Assembly (NCBI GenBank): GCA_002492295.1
Contig: DKYC01000078.1
Location: 12,223 to 51,321, forward strand
Reading direction: 5' to 3'
DNA length: 39,099 nt
DNA from: Lachnospiraceae bacterium UBA7110
Lineage (GTDB): Bacteria; Bacillota; Clostridia; Lachnospirales; Lachnospiraceae
Translations under genes and position numbers: made by a program
Shown: piece by piece, positions 1-8,384 of the stretch
Numbering within the stretch: position 1 is the stretch's first letter
Layout: the number at the start of each line of letters is the position of its first letter
The notes under the pieces: model-generated
Told to the model about the DNA's origin: nothing
The model's database searches: none
The model's input: the letters and a program-made list of their open reading frames with translations, nothing else

Positions 1-1
1 G

Positions 2-616
2 AAGGATTATTATAACTTTGAAGCGCTTAATATTCCGGCGGACCATCCGGCAAAGGACGAACAGGACACCTTTTATGTAAATGCGGATATCCTGCTTCGG
101 ACGCAGACTTCCGGGGTACAGGTGCATGAGATGGAGAAGGGCAGACTGCCAATCCGCATGATTGCGCCTGGGCGCGTGTTCCGCGCGGACGAGGTGGATG
201 CGACGCATTCGCCGTCGTTCCATCAGATTGAGGGACTTGTGATTGACAAAAATATCACATTTTCGGATTTGAAAGGAACGCTTGCGGAGTTTGCAAAGGA
301 GCTGTTCGGCGAAGATACGAAGGTGAAATTCAGACCGCACCACTTTCCGTTTACGGAGCCTTCGGCAGAGATGGATGTGTCGTGTTTTAAATGCGGAGGA
401 AGCGGCTGCAGATTTTGCAAGGGCGAGGGCTGGATTGAAATTCTTGGCTGCGGCATGGTGCATCCGAAGGTGCTTAAAATGTGCAATATTGACCCTGAAG
501 AGTATACAGGTTTTGCGTTTGGCGTAGGGTTGGAGCGGATTGCGCTGTTAAAGTATGAGATTGATGATATGAGGCTTTTGTATGAAAATGACATTCGGTT
601 TTTAAAGCAGTTTTAA
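2..616 (+). CDS. pheS: Phenylalanine--tRNA ligase alpha subunit, 3' part
   Basis: This is the C-terminal ~204 residues of the catalytic alpha subunit of phenylalanyl-tRNA synthetase, which charges tRNA-Phe in an alpha2-beta2 complex with PheT. The reading frame is open from base 2, so the gene begins upstream of the window. Class II synthetase motif 2 is visible (APGRVFRADEVDATHSPSFH, then QIEGLVID), as is motif 3 near the end (GFGVGLERIALLKY-like, read here as FAFGVGLERIALLKY). A small cysteine cluster (CFKCGGSGCRFC) precedes GWIEILGCGMVHP; Bacillus PheS has a similar cluster, so it is not unusual. pheT follows after 36 bases with its own ribosome site, the standard pheST arrangement. The first in-frame ATG in the window (122) is internal, not the start. 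Confidence 0.97.
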   Translation, partial: KDYYNFEALNIPADHPAKDEQDTFYVNADILLRTQTSGVQVHEMEKGRLPIRMIAPGRVFRADEVDATHSPSFHQIEGLVIDKNITFSDLKGTLAEFAKELFGEDTKVKFRPHHFPFTEPSAEMDVSCFKCGGSGCRFCKGEGWIEILGCGMVHPKVLKMCNIDPEEYTGFAFGVGLERIALLKYEIDDMRLLYENDIRFLKQF

Positions 617-652
617 GTGGCAAAATGCGCTGGGAAAGGAGTAAGGTAAAAG

Positions 653-3073
653 ATGAATACACCATTATCATGGATAAAAGCATATGTGCCCGAATTAGAA
701 TGCGGGGATAAGGAATATATGGACGCAATGACGCTTTCGGGAACAAAGGTTGAAGGATTTACGCGTCTTGACAAAAATTTGGAAAAAATTGTGGTAGGAC
801 ATATCGAAAAAATCGAGCGTCACCCCGATGCGGATAAATTAATTGTCTGTCAGGTCAATATTGGGACAGAAACGATTCAGATTGTAACAGGTGCGCCGAA
901 TTTAAAGGAAGGCGATTACGTGCCGACCGTGCTTGACGGCGGAAGGGTTGCGGGCGGACATGACGGCGGACCGCTTCCCGAAAACGGAATTAAAATCAAG
1001 GCAGGAAAGCTTAGGGGGATTGAATCAAACGGTATGATGTGCTCGATAGAGGAGCTTGGTTTCAGCCGCGACATGTATCCCGAAGCGCCGGAAAACGGCG
1101 TGTATGTGTTCCAAAAGAAAGTGACGCCGGGAGAGGATGCAGTTGCGGCGCTCGGACTGCGGGATACGGTAGTAGAGTATGAGGTGACATCAAACCGTGT
1201 GGACTGTTACAGTGTTTTGGGGATTGCAAGGGAGGCTGCGGCAACATTCAAAAAACCGTTTCATGCGCCTGCTGTTTTGGTAAAGGGAAACGGTGAAGAT
1301 GTAAATAATTATATTTCCGTTGAAATTCAGGACAAGGGGCTTTGTACGCGTTATTGTGCGCGTGTTTGCAAAAACATCAGAATTGCGTCTTCACCGGAAT
1401 GGATGCAGAGGCGTCTTGCGGCATGCGGTATCCGGCCAATCAATAACCTTGTGGATATTACGAATTATGTAATGATGGAGTACGGTCAGCCAATGCACGC
1501 GTATGATTTGGACATGGTCGCGGGGCATAAGATTATCGTAAGACGCGCGCAGGACGGCGATGAATTCTGTACGCTTGACGGACAGGTGCGGAAGCTTGAC
1601 GCGGATATGCTGATGATTTGTGATGCCAAAAAGGAGATTGGTCTTGCAGGTATTATGGGCGGTGAGAACTCAAAGATTACGGACGAGGTGCAGACTGTTT
1701 TGTTTGAAGCGGCAACCTTTAACGGCGCGAATATCAGACGTTCCTCAAAGCGCGTGGGACTGCGCACGGATGCTTCCGGTATTTTTGAAAAGGGACTGGA
1801 TCCGCGCAATGCGGAAGCGGCAATCAACAGGGCGTGCCAGCTGATAGAGGAGCTTGGCTGCGGTGAGGTTGTAAGCGGTATTGTGGACGTGAAAGCGCCG
1901 TTTGAGCCGCTAAAGCAGATACCATTTGAGCCGGAGCGTATCAACCGGTTTTTGGGAACGGAGATTGAAAAGGAGGAAATGCTTGCAATTTTTGACAGGC
2001 TGGAACTTTCTTATAATGCGGAAACGAACCTGATTACTGCGCCTTCTTTCCGGCAGGATTTAGAGTGTTTTGCGGATATTGCGGAGGAAGTGGCACGGTT
2101 TTACGGCTACGACAGGATACCGACTACGCTGCCAAGCGGCGAGGCGATGACGGGCAAGCTGCCGTTTAAGCTTCGGATAGAGGAGAAGGCTAGGGATATT
2201 GCGGAGTACTGCGGTTTTTCACAGGGAATGTGCTACTCGTTTGAAAGTCCGAAGGTGTTTGACAAGCTTCTGCTTCCGGCGGACAGCCCGCTTCGTAAAA
2301 CGGTCACGATTTCCAATCCGTTAGGTGAGGATTTCTCAGTTATGCGGACAATTTCGCTCAACGGCATCCTGACCTCGCTTGCGACAAATTATAATAGAAG
2401 AAATAAAAATGTGCGTCTGTATGAGCTTGGCAACATTTATATCCCCAAGAGTGTGCCCGTGGTGGATTATCCCGACGAGCGGATGCAGTTTACACTTGGA
2501 ATGTATGGGGACGGCGATTTCTTTACGATGAAGGGCGTTGTTGAGGAGTTTTTGGAGCATATCGGCATGAAGCGTAAAGCTATGTATGACCCGAATGCGG
2601 GAAAGCCGTTCCTTCATCCTGGGCGTCAGGCGCTGATCCAATATAGTGATACGGTGATTGGGTATCTTGGGGAAATTCACCCGGAGGTTGCCGACAATTA
2701 TGGCATTGACACGAAGGTTTATGTAGCGGTGCTTGATATGCCGGAAATCCTGCCGTTTGCTTCATTTGACAGAAAATATGAGGGCATTGCGAAATATCCC
2801 GCAGTAGCGCGGGACATCAGTATGGTTGTGCCAAAGCATGTTTTGGTGGGCGATATTGAGAAAGTCATCAGCCAAAGGGGCGGAAAGATTTTGGAGGATT
2901 ATCAGCTCTTTGACATTTACGAGGGGTCGCAGATTAAGGAAGGATTCAAGTCGGTAGCATACTCGATTACGTTTCGCGCAAAGGACAGGACACTTGAGGA
3001 GAGCGATGTTTCGGGCGCGATGAAGAAGATTTTAAACGGTCTTGAGGGGCTTGGCATTGAGCTGCGCGCGTAA
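653..3073 (+). CDS. pheT: Phenylalanine--tRNA ligase beta subunit
   Basis: Beta subunit of phenylalanyl-tRNA synthetase, 806 residues, the usual bacterial length. An N-terminal EMAP/OB tRNA-binding domain spans about residues 40-155 (VGHIEKIERHPDADKLIVCQ, then IVTGAPNL). The B3/B4 editing region follows (EYEVTSNRVDCYSVLGIARE; later NNLVDITNYVMMEYGQPMHA), then B5 and the catalytic-like core. A C-terminal ferredoxin-fold anticodon-binding domain covers about 710-806 (KYPAVARDISMVV; SITFRAKDRTLEESDV). The ATG at 653 has a GGAAAGGAG-type ribosome site about 13 bases upstream. The gene lies 36 bases after pheS, so both should be translated from one message. Its partner is PheS, in the cytoplasm. 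No missing or odd parts were seen. Confidence 0.97.
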   Translation: MNTPLSWIKAYVPELECGDKEYMDAMTLSGTKVEGFTRLDKNLEKIVVGHIEKIERHPDADKLIVCQVNIGTETIQIVTGAPNLKEGDYVPTVLDGGRVAGGHDGGPLPENGIKIKAGKLRGIESNGMMCSIEELGFSRDMYPEAPENGVYVFQKKVTPGEDAVAALGLRDTVVEYEVTSNRVDCYSVLGIAREAAATFKKPFHAPAVLVKGNGEDVNNYISVEIQDKGLCTRYCARVCKNIRIASSPEWMQRRLAACGIRPINNLVDITNYVMMEYGQPMHAYDLDMVAGHKIIVRRAQDGDEFCTLDGQVRKLDADMLMICDAKKEIGLAGIMGGENSKITDEVQTVLFEAATFNGANIRRSSKRVGLRTDASGIFEKGLDPRNAEAAINRACQLIEELGCGEVVSGIVDVKAPFEPLKQIPFEPERINRFLGTEIEKEEMLAIFDRLELSYNAETNLITAPSFRQDLECFADIAEEVARFYGYDRIPTTLPSGEAMTGKLPFKLRIEEKARDIAEYCGFSQGMCYSFESPKVFDKLLLPADSPLRKTVTISNPLGEDFSVMRTISLNGILTSLATNYNRRNKNVRLYELGNIYIPKSVPVVDYPDERMQFTLGMYGDGDFFTMKGVVEEFLEHIGMKRKAMYDPNAGKPFLHPGRQALIQYSDTVIGYLGEIHPEVADNYGIDTKVYVAVLDMPEILPFASFDRKYEGIAKYPAVARDISMVVPKHVLVGDIEKVISQRGGKILEDYQLFDIYEGSQIKEGFKSVAYSITFRAKDRTLEESDVSGAMKKILNGLEGLGIELRA

Positions 3074-3116
3074 GGATTTTGTGCAGCGCAGAACGGATAA
3101 AGGATGAAAAGAGAGA

Positions 3117-4151
3117 ATGGAAGCGCTTTTAAAGAAAGATTTTTATTATGATCTGCCCGAAGAGCTGATTGCACAGGATCCGCTCGCGGACAGATCGGGC
3201 TCACGGCTGCTTGTTTTAAATAAAGAAACGGGTGAGATTGCGCACAGGGTTTTTACGGATATTCTGGAGTACCTTCATGAGGGGGACTGCCTTGTGCTGA
3301 ACAATACGAAGGTCATTCCCGCGCGGCTTATGGGCGAAAAGAAAGAAACGGGAGCGGCGGTTGAGGTGCTGTTATTAAAGCGCCGAAAGAATGATGTTTG
3401 GGAAACGCTTGTAAGACCAGGTAAAAAGGCGCGTGCGGGGGCGCAGATTGTTTTTGGCGGCGGACTGTTGACCGGAACGGTCATTGATGTGGTCGAGGAG
3501 GGAAACAGGCTGGTTCAGTTTTCGTATGACGGCATTTTCGAGGAGGTTCTTGACCGGCTTGGGGAAATGCCGCTTCCGCCGTATATTACCCATAAGCTTA
3601 TGGATAAGAACCGTTATCAGACGGTTTATGCAAAATATGAAGGCTCCGCGGCAGCACCGACAGCGGGGCTTCATTTTACGCAGGAGCTGTTAAAAAAGGT
3701 CGAGGAAAAAGGCGTACGGCTTGCCTATGTGACGCTTCATGTGGGACTTGGAACATTTCGTCCTGTGAAGGAGGAAAACCTGCTCAATCATCATATGCAT
3801 TCGGAATGGTATCAGGTTTCACCGGAGGCGGCACAGGTTATTAACAGCACGAAGCAGGCAGGCGGACGCGTGATTTGTGTGGGAACGACGAGCTGCAGGA
3901 CAATTGAGAGCGCGGCGGATGAAAATGGAAAAGTGATTGCAGGCAGCGGCGATACGGAGATTTTTATTTATCCGGGTTACCGGTTTAAAGTGCTCGACAA
4001 TCTGATTACGAATTTCCACCTGCCAGAGTCTACGTTGATTATGCTGGTGTCCGCGCTTGCGGGGCGGGAGCATGTGTTAAACGCGTACCGGGCTGCAGTC
4101 AAGGAGAGATATCGGTTTTTTTCTTTTGGGGATGCCATGTTTATCATTTGA
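3117..4151 (+). CDS. queA: S-adenosylmethionine:tRNA ribosyltransferase-isomerase
   Basis: QueA transfers and isomerises the ribosyl part of S-adenosylmethionine onto 7-aminomethyl-7-deazaguanine in tRNA, giving epoxyqueuosine at the wobble base of GUN anticodons. The 344-residue length is typical. Family signatures are present: the N-terminal YDLPEELIAQDPLADRSGSR, the central AAPTAGLHFT, HVGLGTFRPVK, and the C-terminal TNFHLPESTLIMLVSALAG. The ATG at 3117 follows AAAGGA at 3099-3104. pheT ends 43 bases upstream with no terminator between, so transcription probably continues from pheST. No tgt gene is next to it in this window, although queA is often found beside tgt. Confidence 0.96.
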   Translation: MEALLKKDFYYDLPEELIAQDPLADRSGSRLLVLNKETGEIAHRVFTDILEYLHEGDCLVLNNTKVIPARLMGEKKETGAAVEVLLLKRRKNDVWETLVRPGKKARAGAQIVFGGGLLTGTVIDVVEEGNRLVQFSYDGIFEEVLDRLGEMPLPPYITHKLMDKNRYQTVYAKYEGSAAAPTAGLHFTQELLKKVEEKGVRLAYVTLHVGLGTFRPVKEENLLNHHMHSEWYQVSPEAAQVINSTKQAGGRVICVGTTSCRTIESAADENGKVIAGSGDTEIFIYPGYRFKVLDNLITNFHLPESTLIMLVSALAGREHVLNAYRAAVKERYRFFSFGDAMFII

Positions 4152-4296
4152 CATGATATATTATATTTGTGAAATCTGGAAATTTAGGGGATGAAATCAG
4201 GATAAGGCATATTGTGAAAAATAAATTTTCTTACGGCAAAAATGGGGGATTTATAAGCAATGAGAATACTGAAAAATGATAGGAGGGAGTGAAACC

Positions 4297-5124
4297 ATGT
4301 ATATCGGAAACCATTTATCGTCATCAAAGGGCTTTGAACATATGGGAAAGGAAGCGCTTAAGCTTGGTGCGAATACCTTTGCATTTTTCACAAGAAACCC
4401 AAGGGGCGGCGCGGCGAAAAAAATCTCGGCGCAGGACGTGGAAAAACTGAAAGCAATTATGACAGAAAATAATTTTGGAAGGCTTGTGGCACACGCGCCA
4501 TATACCATGAATGTATGTGCGGAAAAAGAAAGCGTGCGGGATTTTTCAAGAAGCATGCTTGCCGACGATTTGCAGCGTATGGAATATCTTCCACGCAATT
4601 ATTACAACTTTCATCCCGGCTCCCATGTAGGACAGGGCGTTGAAAAAGCGGTTGAAATGATTGCCGACGCATTAAATAATGCAATTACGCCAGAATGCCA
4701 AACGACTGTTCTGCTTGAAACAATGGCGGGAAAAGGTTCTGAAGTTGGCAGAAGCTTTGAGGAATTAAAAGCAATCCTTGACCGTGTGGAGCTGTCTGAA
4801 AAAGTGGGTGTCTGCTTTGATACCTGCCACGTATGGGATGCGGGATATGACATTGTGCATGACCTTGACGGCGTGCTTAAGTGTTTTGATGAAGTCATCG
4901 GGCTTGACAAACTGTATGCGGTTCATTTTAATGACAGCATGAACGACTGTGGCTCGCACAAGGACAGGCATCAGAAAATCGGAGAAGGAAAAATCGGAGC
5001 GGATGCACTGCTTGCGGTTGCATATCATCCGTTGCTTGCAGGAAGACCGTTTATTTTGGAAACGCCTAACGATGACGAAGGCTACGCAAGGGAAATTGCA
5101 ATGGTGAGAAATTTCGGACAATAA
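4297..5124 (+). CDS. nfo: Endonuclease IV (AP endonuclease)
   Basis: Zinc-dependent apurinic/apyrimidinic endonuclease that cuts 5' of abasic sites in base-excision repair. From the ATG at 4297 it has 275 residues, slightly shorter than the ~285 of E. coli Nfo. All nine expected metal ligands can be placed: H66 (HAPYTMN), H106 (FHPGSH), E141 (ETMAGKG), D175 and H178 (CFDTCHVWDAGYD), H210 (HFNDS), D223 and H225 (KDRHQKIGEG), and E255 (ETPND). The start at 4297 is preferred over an upstream ATG at 4276 because AGGAGGG (4281-4287) sits 9 bases before 4297 and because MYIGNHLS matches the family's N-terminus. A strong terminator follows at 5189. Confidence 0.96.
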   Translation: MYIGNHLSSSKGFEHMGKEALKLGANTFAFFTRNPRGGAAKKISAQDVEKLKAIMTENNFGRLVAHAPYTMNVCAEKESVRDFSRSMLADDLQRMEYLPRNYYNFHPGSHVGQGVEKAVEMIADALNNAITPECQTTVLLETMAGKGSEVGRSFEELKAILDRVELSEKVGVCFDTCHVWDAGYDIVHDLDGVLKCFDEVIGLDKLYAVHFNDSMNDCGSHKDRHQKIGEGKIGADALLAVAYHPLLAGRPFILETPNDDEGYAREIAMVRNFGQ

Positions 5125-5188
5125 TGTTCGGGTTTTCTGTGCGGCGTCACAGGACAGACCGTGTCCAAAAGAAGGCTGATTGGATTCA

Positions 5189-5225
5189 GGGTTAAGGGCT
5201 TTGACAGAGCTCTTAGCCTGTTTTT
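5189..5225 (+). terminator. Intrinsic terminator after nfo
   Basis: A 12-bp stem (5189-5200 with 5208-5219, including three G-U pairs) encloses a 7-base loop and is followed directly by G then TTTTT (5221-5225). It lies 64 bases after the nfo stop and should end the pheST-queA-nfo transcript. Confidence 0.8.
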
Positions 5226-5259
5226 ATGTGCACGGGCGTTCCAATCGAACGATGTTGGC

Positions 5260-5292
5260 AGGCGTAAGCGTTACCGTAACCGGAATACGCCT
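5260..5292. repeat. Nested inverted repeat upstream of the DUF896 gene
   Basis: Outer arms AGGCGTA (5260-5266) and TACGCCT (5286-5292) are perfect complements. They enclose an inner dyad, GTTAC-C-GTAAC (5270-5280), centred within a base of the same point. It lies between the nfo terminator and the promoter at 5324. It could be a protein-binding site or a cruciform-prone element. Its function is unknown and the call rests on symmetry alone. Confidence 0.35.
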
Positions 5293-5323
5293 GAACCGAA
5301 ATTGAAATTGGAACCAAAACGGC

Positions 5324-5352
5324 TTGCCAAGGAATGATTATGGTAGTAAAAT
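5324..5352 (+). promoter_or_regulatory. Predicted sigma-A promoter for the DUF896 gene
   Basis: TTGCCA (5324-5329), a 17-base spacer, and TAAAAT (5347-5352). The predicted start of transcription is near 5359, about 20 bases before the ATG at 5381. Position and spacing fit well, and a terminator lies upstream. Confidence 0.5.
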
Positions 5353-5380
5353 AAAAATAGTCTGAAAAAGGAGAAACAGA

Positions 5381-5602
5381 ATGGATTTTGAGCAAAAAAT
5401 AAAGAGAATTAACGAACTATACCATAAATCGCAAAAAGAAGGGCTTACCAGTGCGGAAAAACAGGAACAGGCAAGCCTTCGGGCAGAATATATCGCAAAT
5501 ATCAGGGCAAGCCTGAAAAGCCAGCTTGATAATGTATCAATACAGGAAGCGGACGGCAGCATTACAAATCTTGGGGAAAAGTTCAAAAAGCAGACATCTT
5601 AG
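5381..5602 (+). CDS. DUF896 family small protein (YnzC-like)
   Basis: A 73-residue protein of the DUF896 family, whose best-known member is Bacillus subtilis YnzC, a small helical-hairpin protein encoded in an SOS-regulated operon; its molecular role is not established. The family pattern is clear: KIKRINELYHKSQKEGLT, then EKQEQASLRAEYIANIRASL (two helices forming a hairpin), then a tail with ITNLGEKFK. AAAGGAG (5367-5373) lies 7 bases before the ATG. The gene has its own predicted promoter. An SOS link here would be inference only: no canonical LexA box was found. Confidence 0.88.
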   Translation: MDFEQKIKRINELYHKSQKEGLTSAEKQEQASLRAEYIANIRASLKSQLDNVSIQEADGSITNLGEKFKKQTS

Positions 5603-5675
5603 CTGGTGCATAATCGGTGGTGTATGCTGAAAATAGGAACAGAAAGGAAAAGCAGGGAAATCCTGATGCCAAAGC

Positions 5676-6257
5676 ATGGAAACGAAGGCAGAAATCAGAA
5701 AACGGATACTGGAACAAAGGGGCGCGCTGGCGATGCACGAGATTGAAGCGAAGAGCAGCGCTATTCTTCAGAAGGTGTTAAAAACACCGGAATATATGGA
5801 AGCAGATAATATCCTGCTCTATGCGGACTATAACCATGAGGTGATGACGCGGGGGATTTTTGAGGATGCGGTTTTGCACAAAAAGCGTGTGTATTTTCCA
5901 AAGTCCGACCGGCTTACCAATACGATGGGATTTTATCAGACGATGTCGGTAAAGCAGTTGGAAAAGGGTTTTATGGGAATTCCCGAGCCAAAGGAAAATC
6001 CGCAGCTGTGCTATCACTTCAATACCAATGAGGATACGCTTGTCATTGTACCGGGTATTGCGTTTGACATGGCAGGTTTTCGGCTTGGCTACGGGAAAGG
6101 ATTTTATGATAAATTTTTATCAAACAAACGGCAGCTTTCGACAATGGCGCTTGCGTTTGCCTGTCAGATTGTGGAGGAGCTGCCAAGCGAGCCGCATGAC
6201 ATTAAAATGGATAAAATTGTGACGGAGGAAATTATTTATTCCTTCTTGCGGATTTAG
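5676..6257 (+). CDS. 5-formyltetrahydrofolate cyclo-ligase
   Basis: Cytoplasmic enzyme (5,10-methenyltetrahydrofolate synthetase, YgfA/FthC family) that uses ATP to convert 5-formyltetrahydrofolate to 5,10-methenyltetrahydrofolate, returning the storage folate to one-carbon metabolism. The 193-residue length is normal. The N-terminal KAEIRKRILEQRGAL and the hallmark C-terminal substrate/ATP loop GFRLGYGKGFYDKFL (about residues 132-146) are present. The start at ATG 5676 is the only in-frame choice that keeps the family N-terminus, but it lacks a well-spaced ribosome site. An out-of-frame ATG lies 11 bases upstream (5665). proA follows after 20 bases and is probably cotranscribed. Confidence 0.92.
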   Translation: METKAEIRKRILEQRGALAMHEIEAKSSAILQKVLKTPEYMEADNILLYADYNHEVMTRGIFEDAVLHKKRVYFPKSDRLTNTMGFYQTMSVKQLEKGFMGIPEPKENPQLCYHFNTNEDTLVIVPGIAFDMAGFRLGYGKGFYDKFLSNKRQLSTMALAFACQIVEELPSEPHDIKMDKIVTEEIIYSFLRI

Positions 6258-6277
6258 AGGATGGAAAAGGGAGGACG

Positions 6278-7561
6278 ATGATGACAGTTCAGGAAAAAGC
6301 TGCGGCGATGAAGCTTGACAGTCCGCAAATGGCGGCAGTACCGGCAGAAATCAGGAATAACGCGCTTGTTATGATTAAGAATGCGCTGCTTGCCGATAAA
6401 GAGGCAGTTTTTGCCGCAAATGCGCGGGATTTAGAGGAGGCGCAAAAAAACAATATACCGGAAGCCGTGATAAAGCGGCTGAAATTTACGGAGCAAAAGC
6501 TGGCTGACGTGACGAAAGGGATTGAAAACCTGACCGCGCTGGCGGATTTGGTGCATCAGGTCCAGTTTGTAAGGGAGCTTGACGAGGGACTCACGCTTGT
6601 GCGTGAGAGCTGTCCGATTGGTGTGATTGGCGTTATTTTTGAGGCAAGACCGGATGCCTTGGTTCAGATTGCATCGCTTTGCATCAAGAGCGGAAACTGT
6701 GCGATTTTAAAGGGCGGCAGTGAGACAAAGCATACCAATAGGGTGCTGTTTAACTTGATTTACCATGCGGCGGTTTCATGCGGACTGCCCGAAAACTGCC
6801 TGTTTCAGGCAACACAGCGGGAGGAAATTTCGGCGCTTTTGAACTGCCATGAGTCGGTGAATCTGATTATCCCAAGGGGATCAAACGCTTTTGTGCAGTA
6901 TATTATGAACAATACCAAAATCCCTGTGATGGGACATGCCGACGGTCTCTGCCATATTTATGTGGATAAGGACTTTGACATAGAAAAAGCAGTCCCCGTG
7001 ATTATTGATGCGAAAACACAGTATACGGCGGCGTGCAATGCAGTGGAGACGCTCTTAATCCATAAGGACGCACTTGACAGGCTGATGCCGCGGTTAAATG
7101 AGGCATTAAAAGCGCATCAAATTGAGCTTCGCGCGACGCGTGAAATTGCAGAACAATACGGAAGCGAGCCTGCGACAGAGGAAGATTTTGCAACGGAGTA
7201 CCTTGATTTAATCCTTTCGGCAAAAACAGTTGAAACAATTGAGGAGGCGGTGCGCCATATTAACCGGTACGGCTCGCATCATACGGACTGTATTATTACG
7301 GAGGATAAAGCGGCGGCAGCGTACTTTATGGATATGGTGGATTCCGCAGGGGTTTATCAAAACTGCTCGACGCGTTTTGCCGACGGGTTCCGCTATGGAT
7401 TTGGCGCGGAGGTCGGAATCAGCACGGGTAAAATCCATGCAAGAGGTCCGGTTGGCATTGAAGGGCTTTTGACCTATAAATATAAGCTGTTTGGAAATGG
7501 TCAGACAGTTGCGGATTATGCTTCGGGGGAAAAAGAATTTCACTTTAAGGATTTAAAATAA
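6278..7561 (+). CDS. proA: Gamma-glutamyl phosphate reductase
   Basis: NADPH-dependent reductase that makes glutamate-5-semialdehyde from gamma-glutamyl phosphate in proline synthesis. The 427-residue length is typical for this branch of the aldehyde dehydrogenase superfamily. Visible landmarks are VRESCPIGVIGVIFEARPD, the cofactor region ILKGGSETKHTN, LIIPRGSNAFVQYI, and the catalytic cysteine C253 in TAACNAVETLL. Two tandem ATGs occur at 6278 and 6281. GGGAGG at 6269-6274 is 3 bases from the first and 6 from the second, so initiation at 6281 is equally likely or better. proB (glutamate 5-kinase), commonly adjacent, is not in this window. A secreted-protein gene follows closely. Confidence 0.96.
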   Translation: MMTVQEKAAAMKLDSPQMAAVPAEIRNNALVMIKNALLADKEAVFAANARDLEEAQKNNIPEAVIKRLKFTEQKLADVTKGIENLTALADLVHQVQFVRELDEGLTLVRESCPIGVIGVIFEARPDALVQIASLCIKSGNCAILKGGSETKHTNRVLFNLIYHAAVSCGLPENCLFQATQREEISALLNCHESVNLIIPRGSNAFVQYIMNNTKIPVMGHADGLCHIYVDKDFDIEKAVPVIIDAKTQYTAACNAVETLLIHKDALDRLMPRLNEALKAHQIELRATREIAEQYGSEPATEEDFATEYLDLILSAKTVETIEEAVRHINRYGSHHTDCIITEDKAAAAYFMDMVDSAGVYQNCSTRFADGFRYGFGAEVGISTGKIHARGPVGIEGLLTYKYKLFGNGQTVADYASGEKEFHFKDLK

Positions 7562-7586
7562 AAAGAACGGATAGGAGATGCGGATT

Positions 7587-8384
7587 ATGAAAAAAGGAAC
7601 AAAAAAGCTTATTTTTGCGGTGGCATTGCTGGTAATTGCAATTGCCCATACAACCCCTGCGCGGGCATATGCGCTTAATATTATTCCAATGCAGCTTGAG
7701 ATGTATTCGACTTCCGCGACGCCGGTCTATGCGTCGCCTGATGTTTTTTCGCCGATTGTGACATATTTGGACCGTTTTTTAAATGTACGGGTTACGGGGA
7801 TTACGGAAAATGGCTTTTTCCAGGTGGATTTAAACGGTGCGTTTTATATTCCGGGAGCGTATCTTGTGCCGAAGGTGGAAAAAGAAAAATCAGCGTATCA
7901 GAAAGCGCATGAGCATTTGGACGAGTTTACGGAAGTCTACAGAAAACAGCTTGAAATGATGGAGGGTTACTGTAAAAATTTCGCATTAAAGGATGTGACG
8001 GGCGACGGAGTACCAGAGCTGATTGACGAGGCGGGAAAAGAAATTTACAGCTATTATGACGACGGTGAGTTTGGCAGGCTTGTAATCCTTTACTATTCGG
8101 AAAATCCCGTGACCTTTTACTATTCCAAAAACAATAACAGGCTGCTTGGAAAGTACCGCTGGAATGACAAGGATTACTGGGAAGTTTATACGCGGGATAC
8201 GACCCTTGTGCCGTGGGGACAGTTTAAATGCACTTCCACGGACGCATCGCCGTATAAGGGAAGTGCCTCCACGATTGAAAGGGACCGTAAAAACGATCAG
8301 GAAACAAGAAATGATTTGTACAATATTCTCCATGAAATGTTAGGACTTGGGAAGGAGCATTCGGAGGAAGAGGAGAATAAATAA
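7587..8384 (+). CDS. Secreted protein of unknown function, SH3-like N-terminus
   Basis: I do not recognise a named family. From ATG 7587 the product has 265 residues. A clear Sec signal peptide is visible (MKKGTKKLIF, then a hydrophobic core, cleavage probably after ARA at residue 27). Next comes a ~60-residue all-beta segment resembling a bacterial SH3 domain (SATPVYASPDVFSPIVTYL ... GFFQVDLNGAFYIPGAYL). The rest contains DVTGDGVPELIDE, an acidic DxTGDGxPEL loop like calcium-binding or dockerin-type loops seen in many clostridial exported proteins. AGGAG at 7573-7577 touches an earlier ATG at 7578 but is 9 bases from 7587, so 7587 is preferred. The TAA shares its last base with the ATG of miaB (TAATG), implying translational coupling. 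Confidence 0.8.
   Translation: MKKGTKKLIFAVALLVIAIAHTTPARAYALNIIPMQLEMYSTSATPVYASPDVFSPIVTYLDRFLNVRVTGITENGFFQVDLNGAFYIPGAYLVPKVEKEKSAYQKAHEHLDEFTEVYRKQLEMMEGYCKNFALKDVTGDGVPELIDEAGKEIYSYYDDGEFGRLVILYYSENPVTFYYSKNNNRLLGKYRWNDKDYWEVYTRDTTLVPWGQFKCTSTDASPYKGSASTIERDRKNDQETRNDLYNILHEMLGLGKEHSEEEENK

Noticed and set aside
385..424. Cysteine cluster in PheS as a novel zinc finger
   Set aside because: Bacillus PheS has a similar CxxC...CxxC segment at the same place, so it is a normal family feature.
4148..4153. TTGACA as a promoter for nfo
   Set aside because: No -10 element occurs at 16-18 bases, and the hexamer overlaps the queA stop.
5246..5258. CGAAC-GAT-GTTGG as a LexA (SOS) box for the DUF896 gene
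   Set aside because: The spacing is 3 instead of 4 and the second half-site is imperfect; it also lies far upstream of the predicted promoter.
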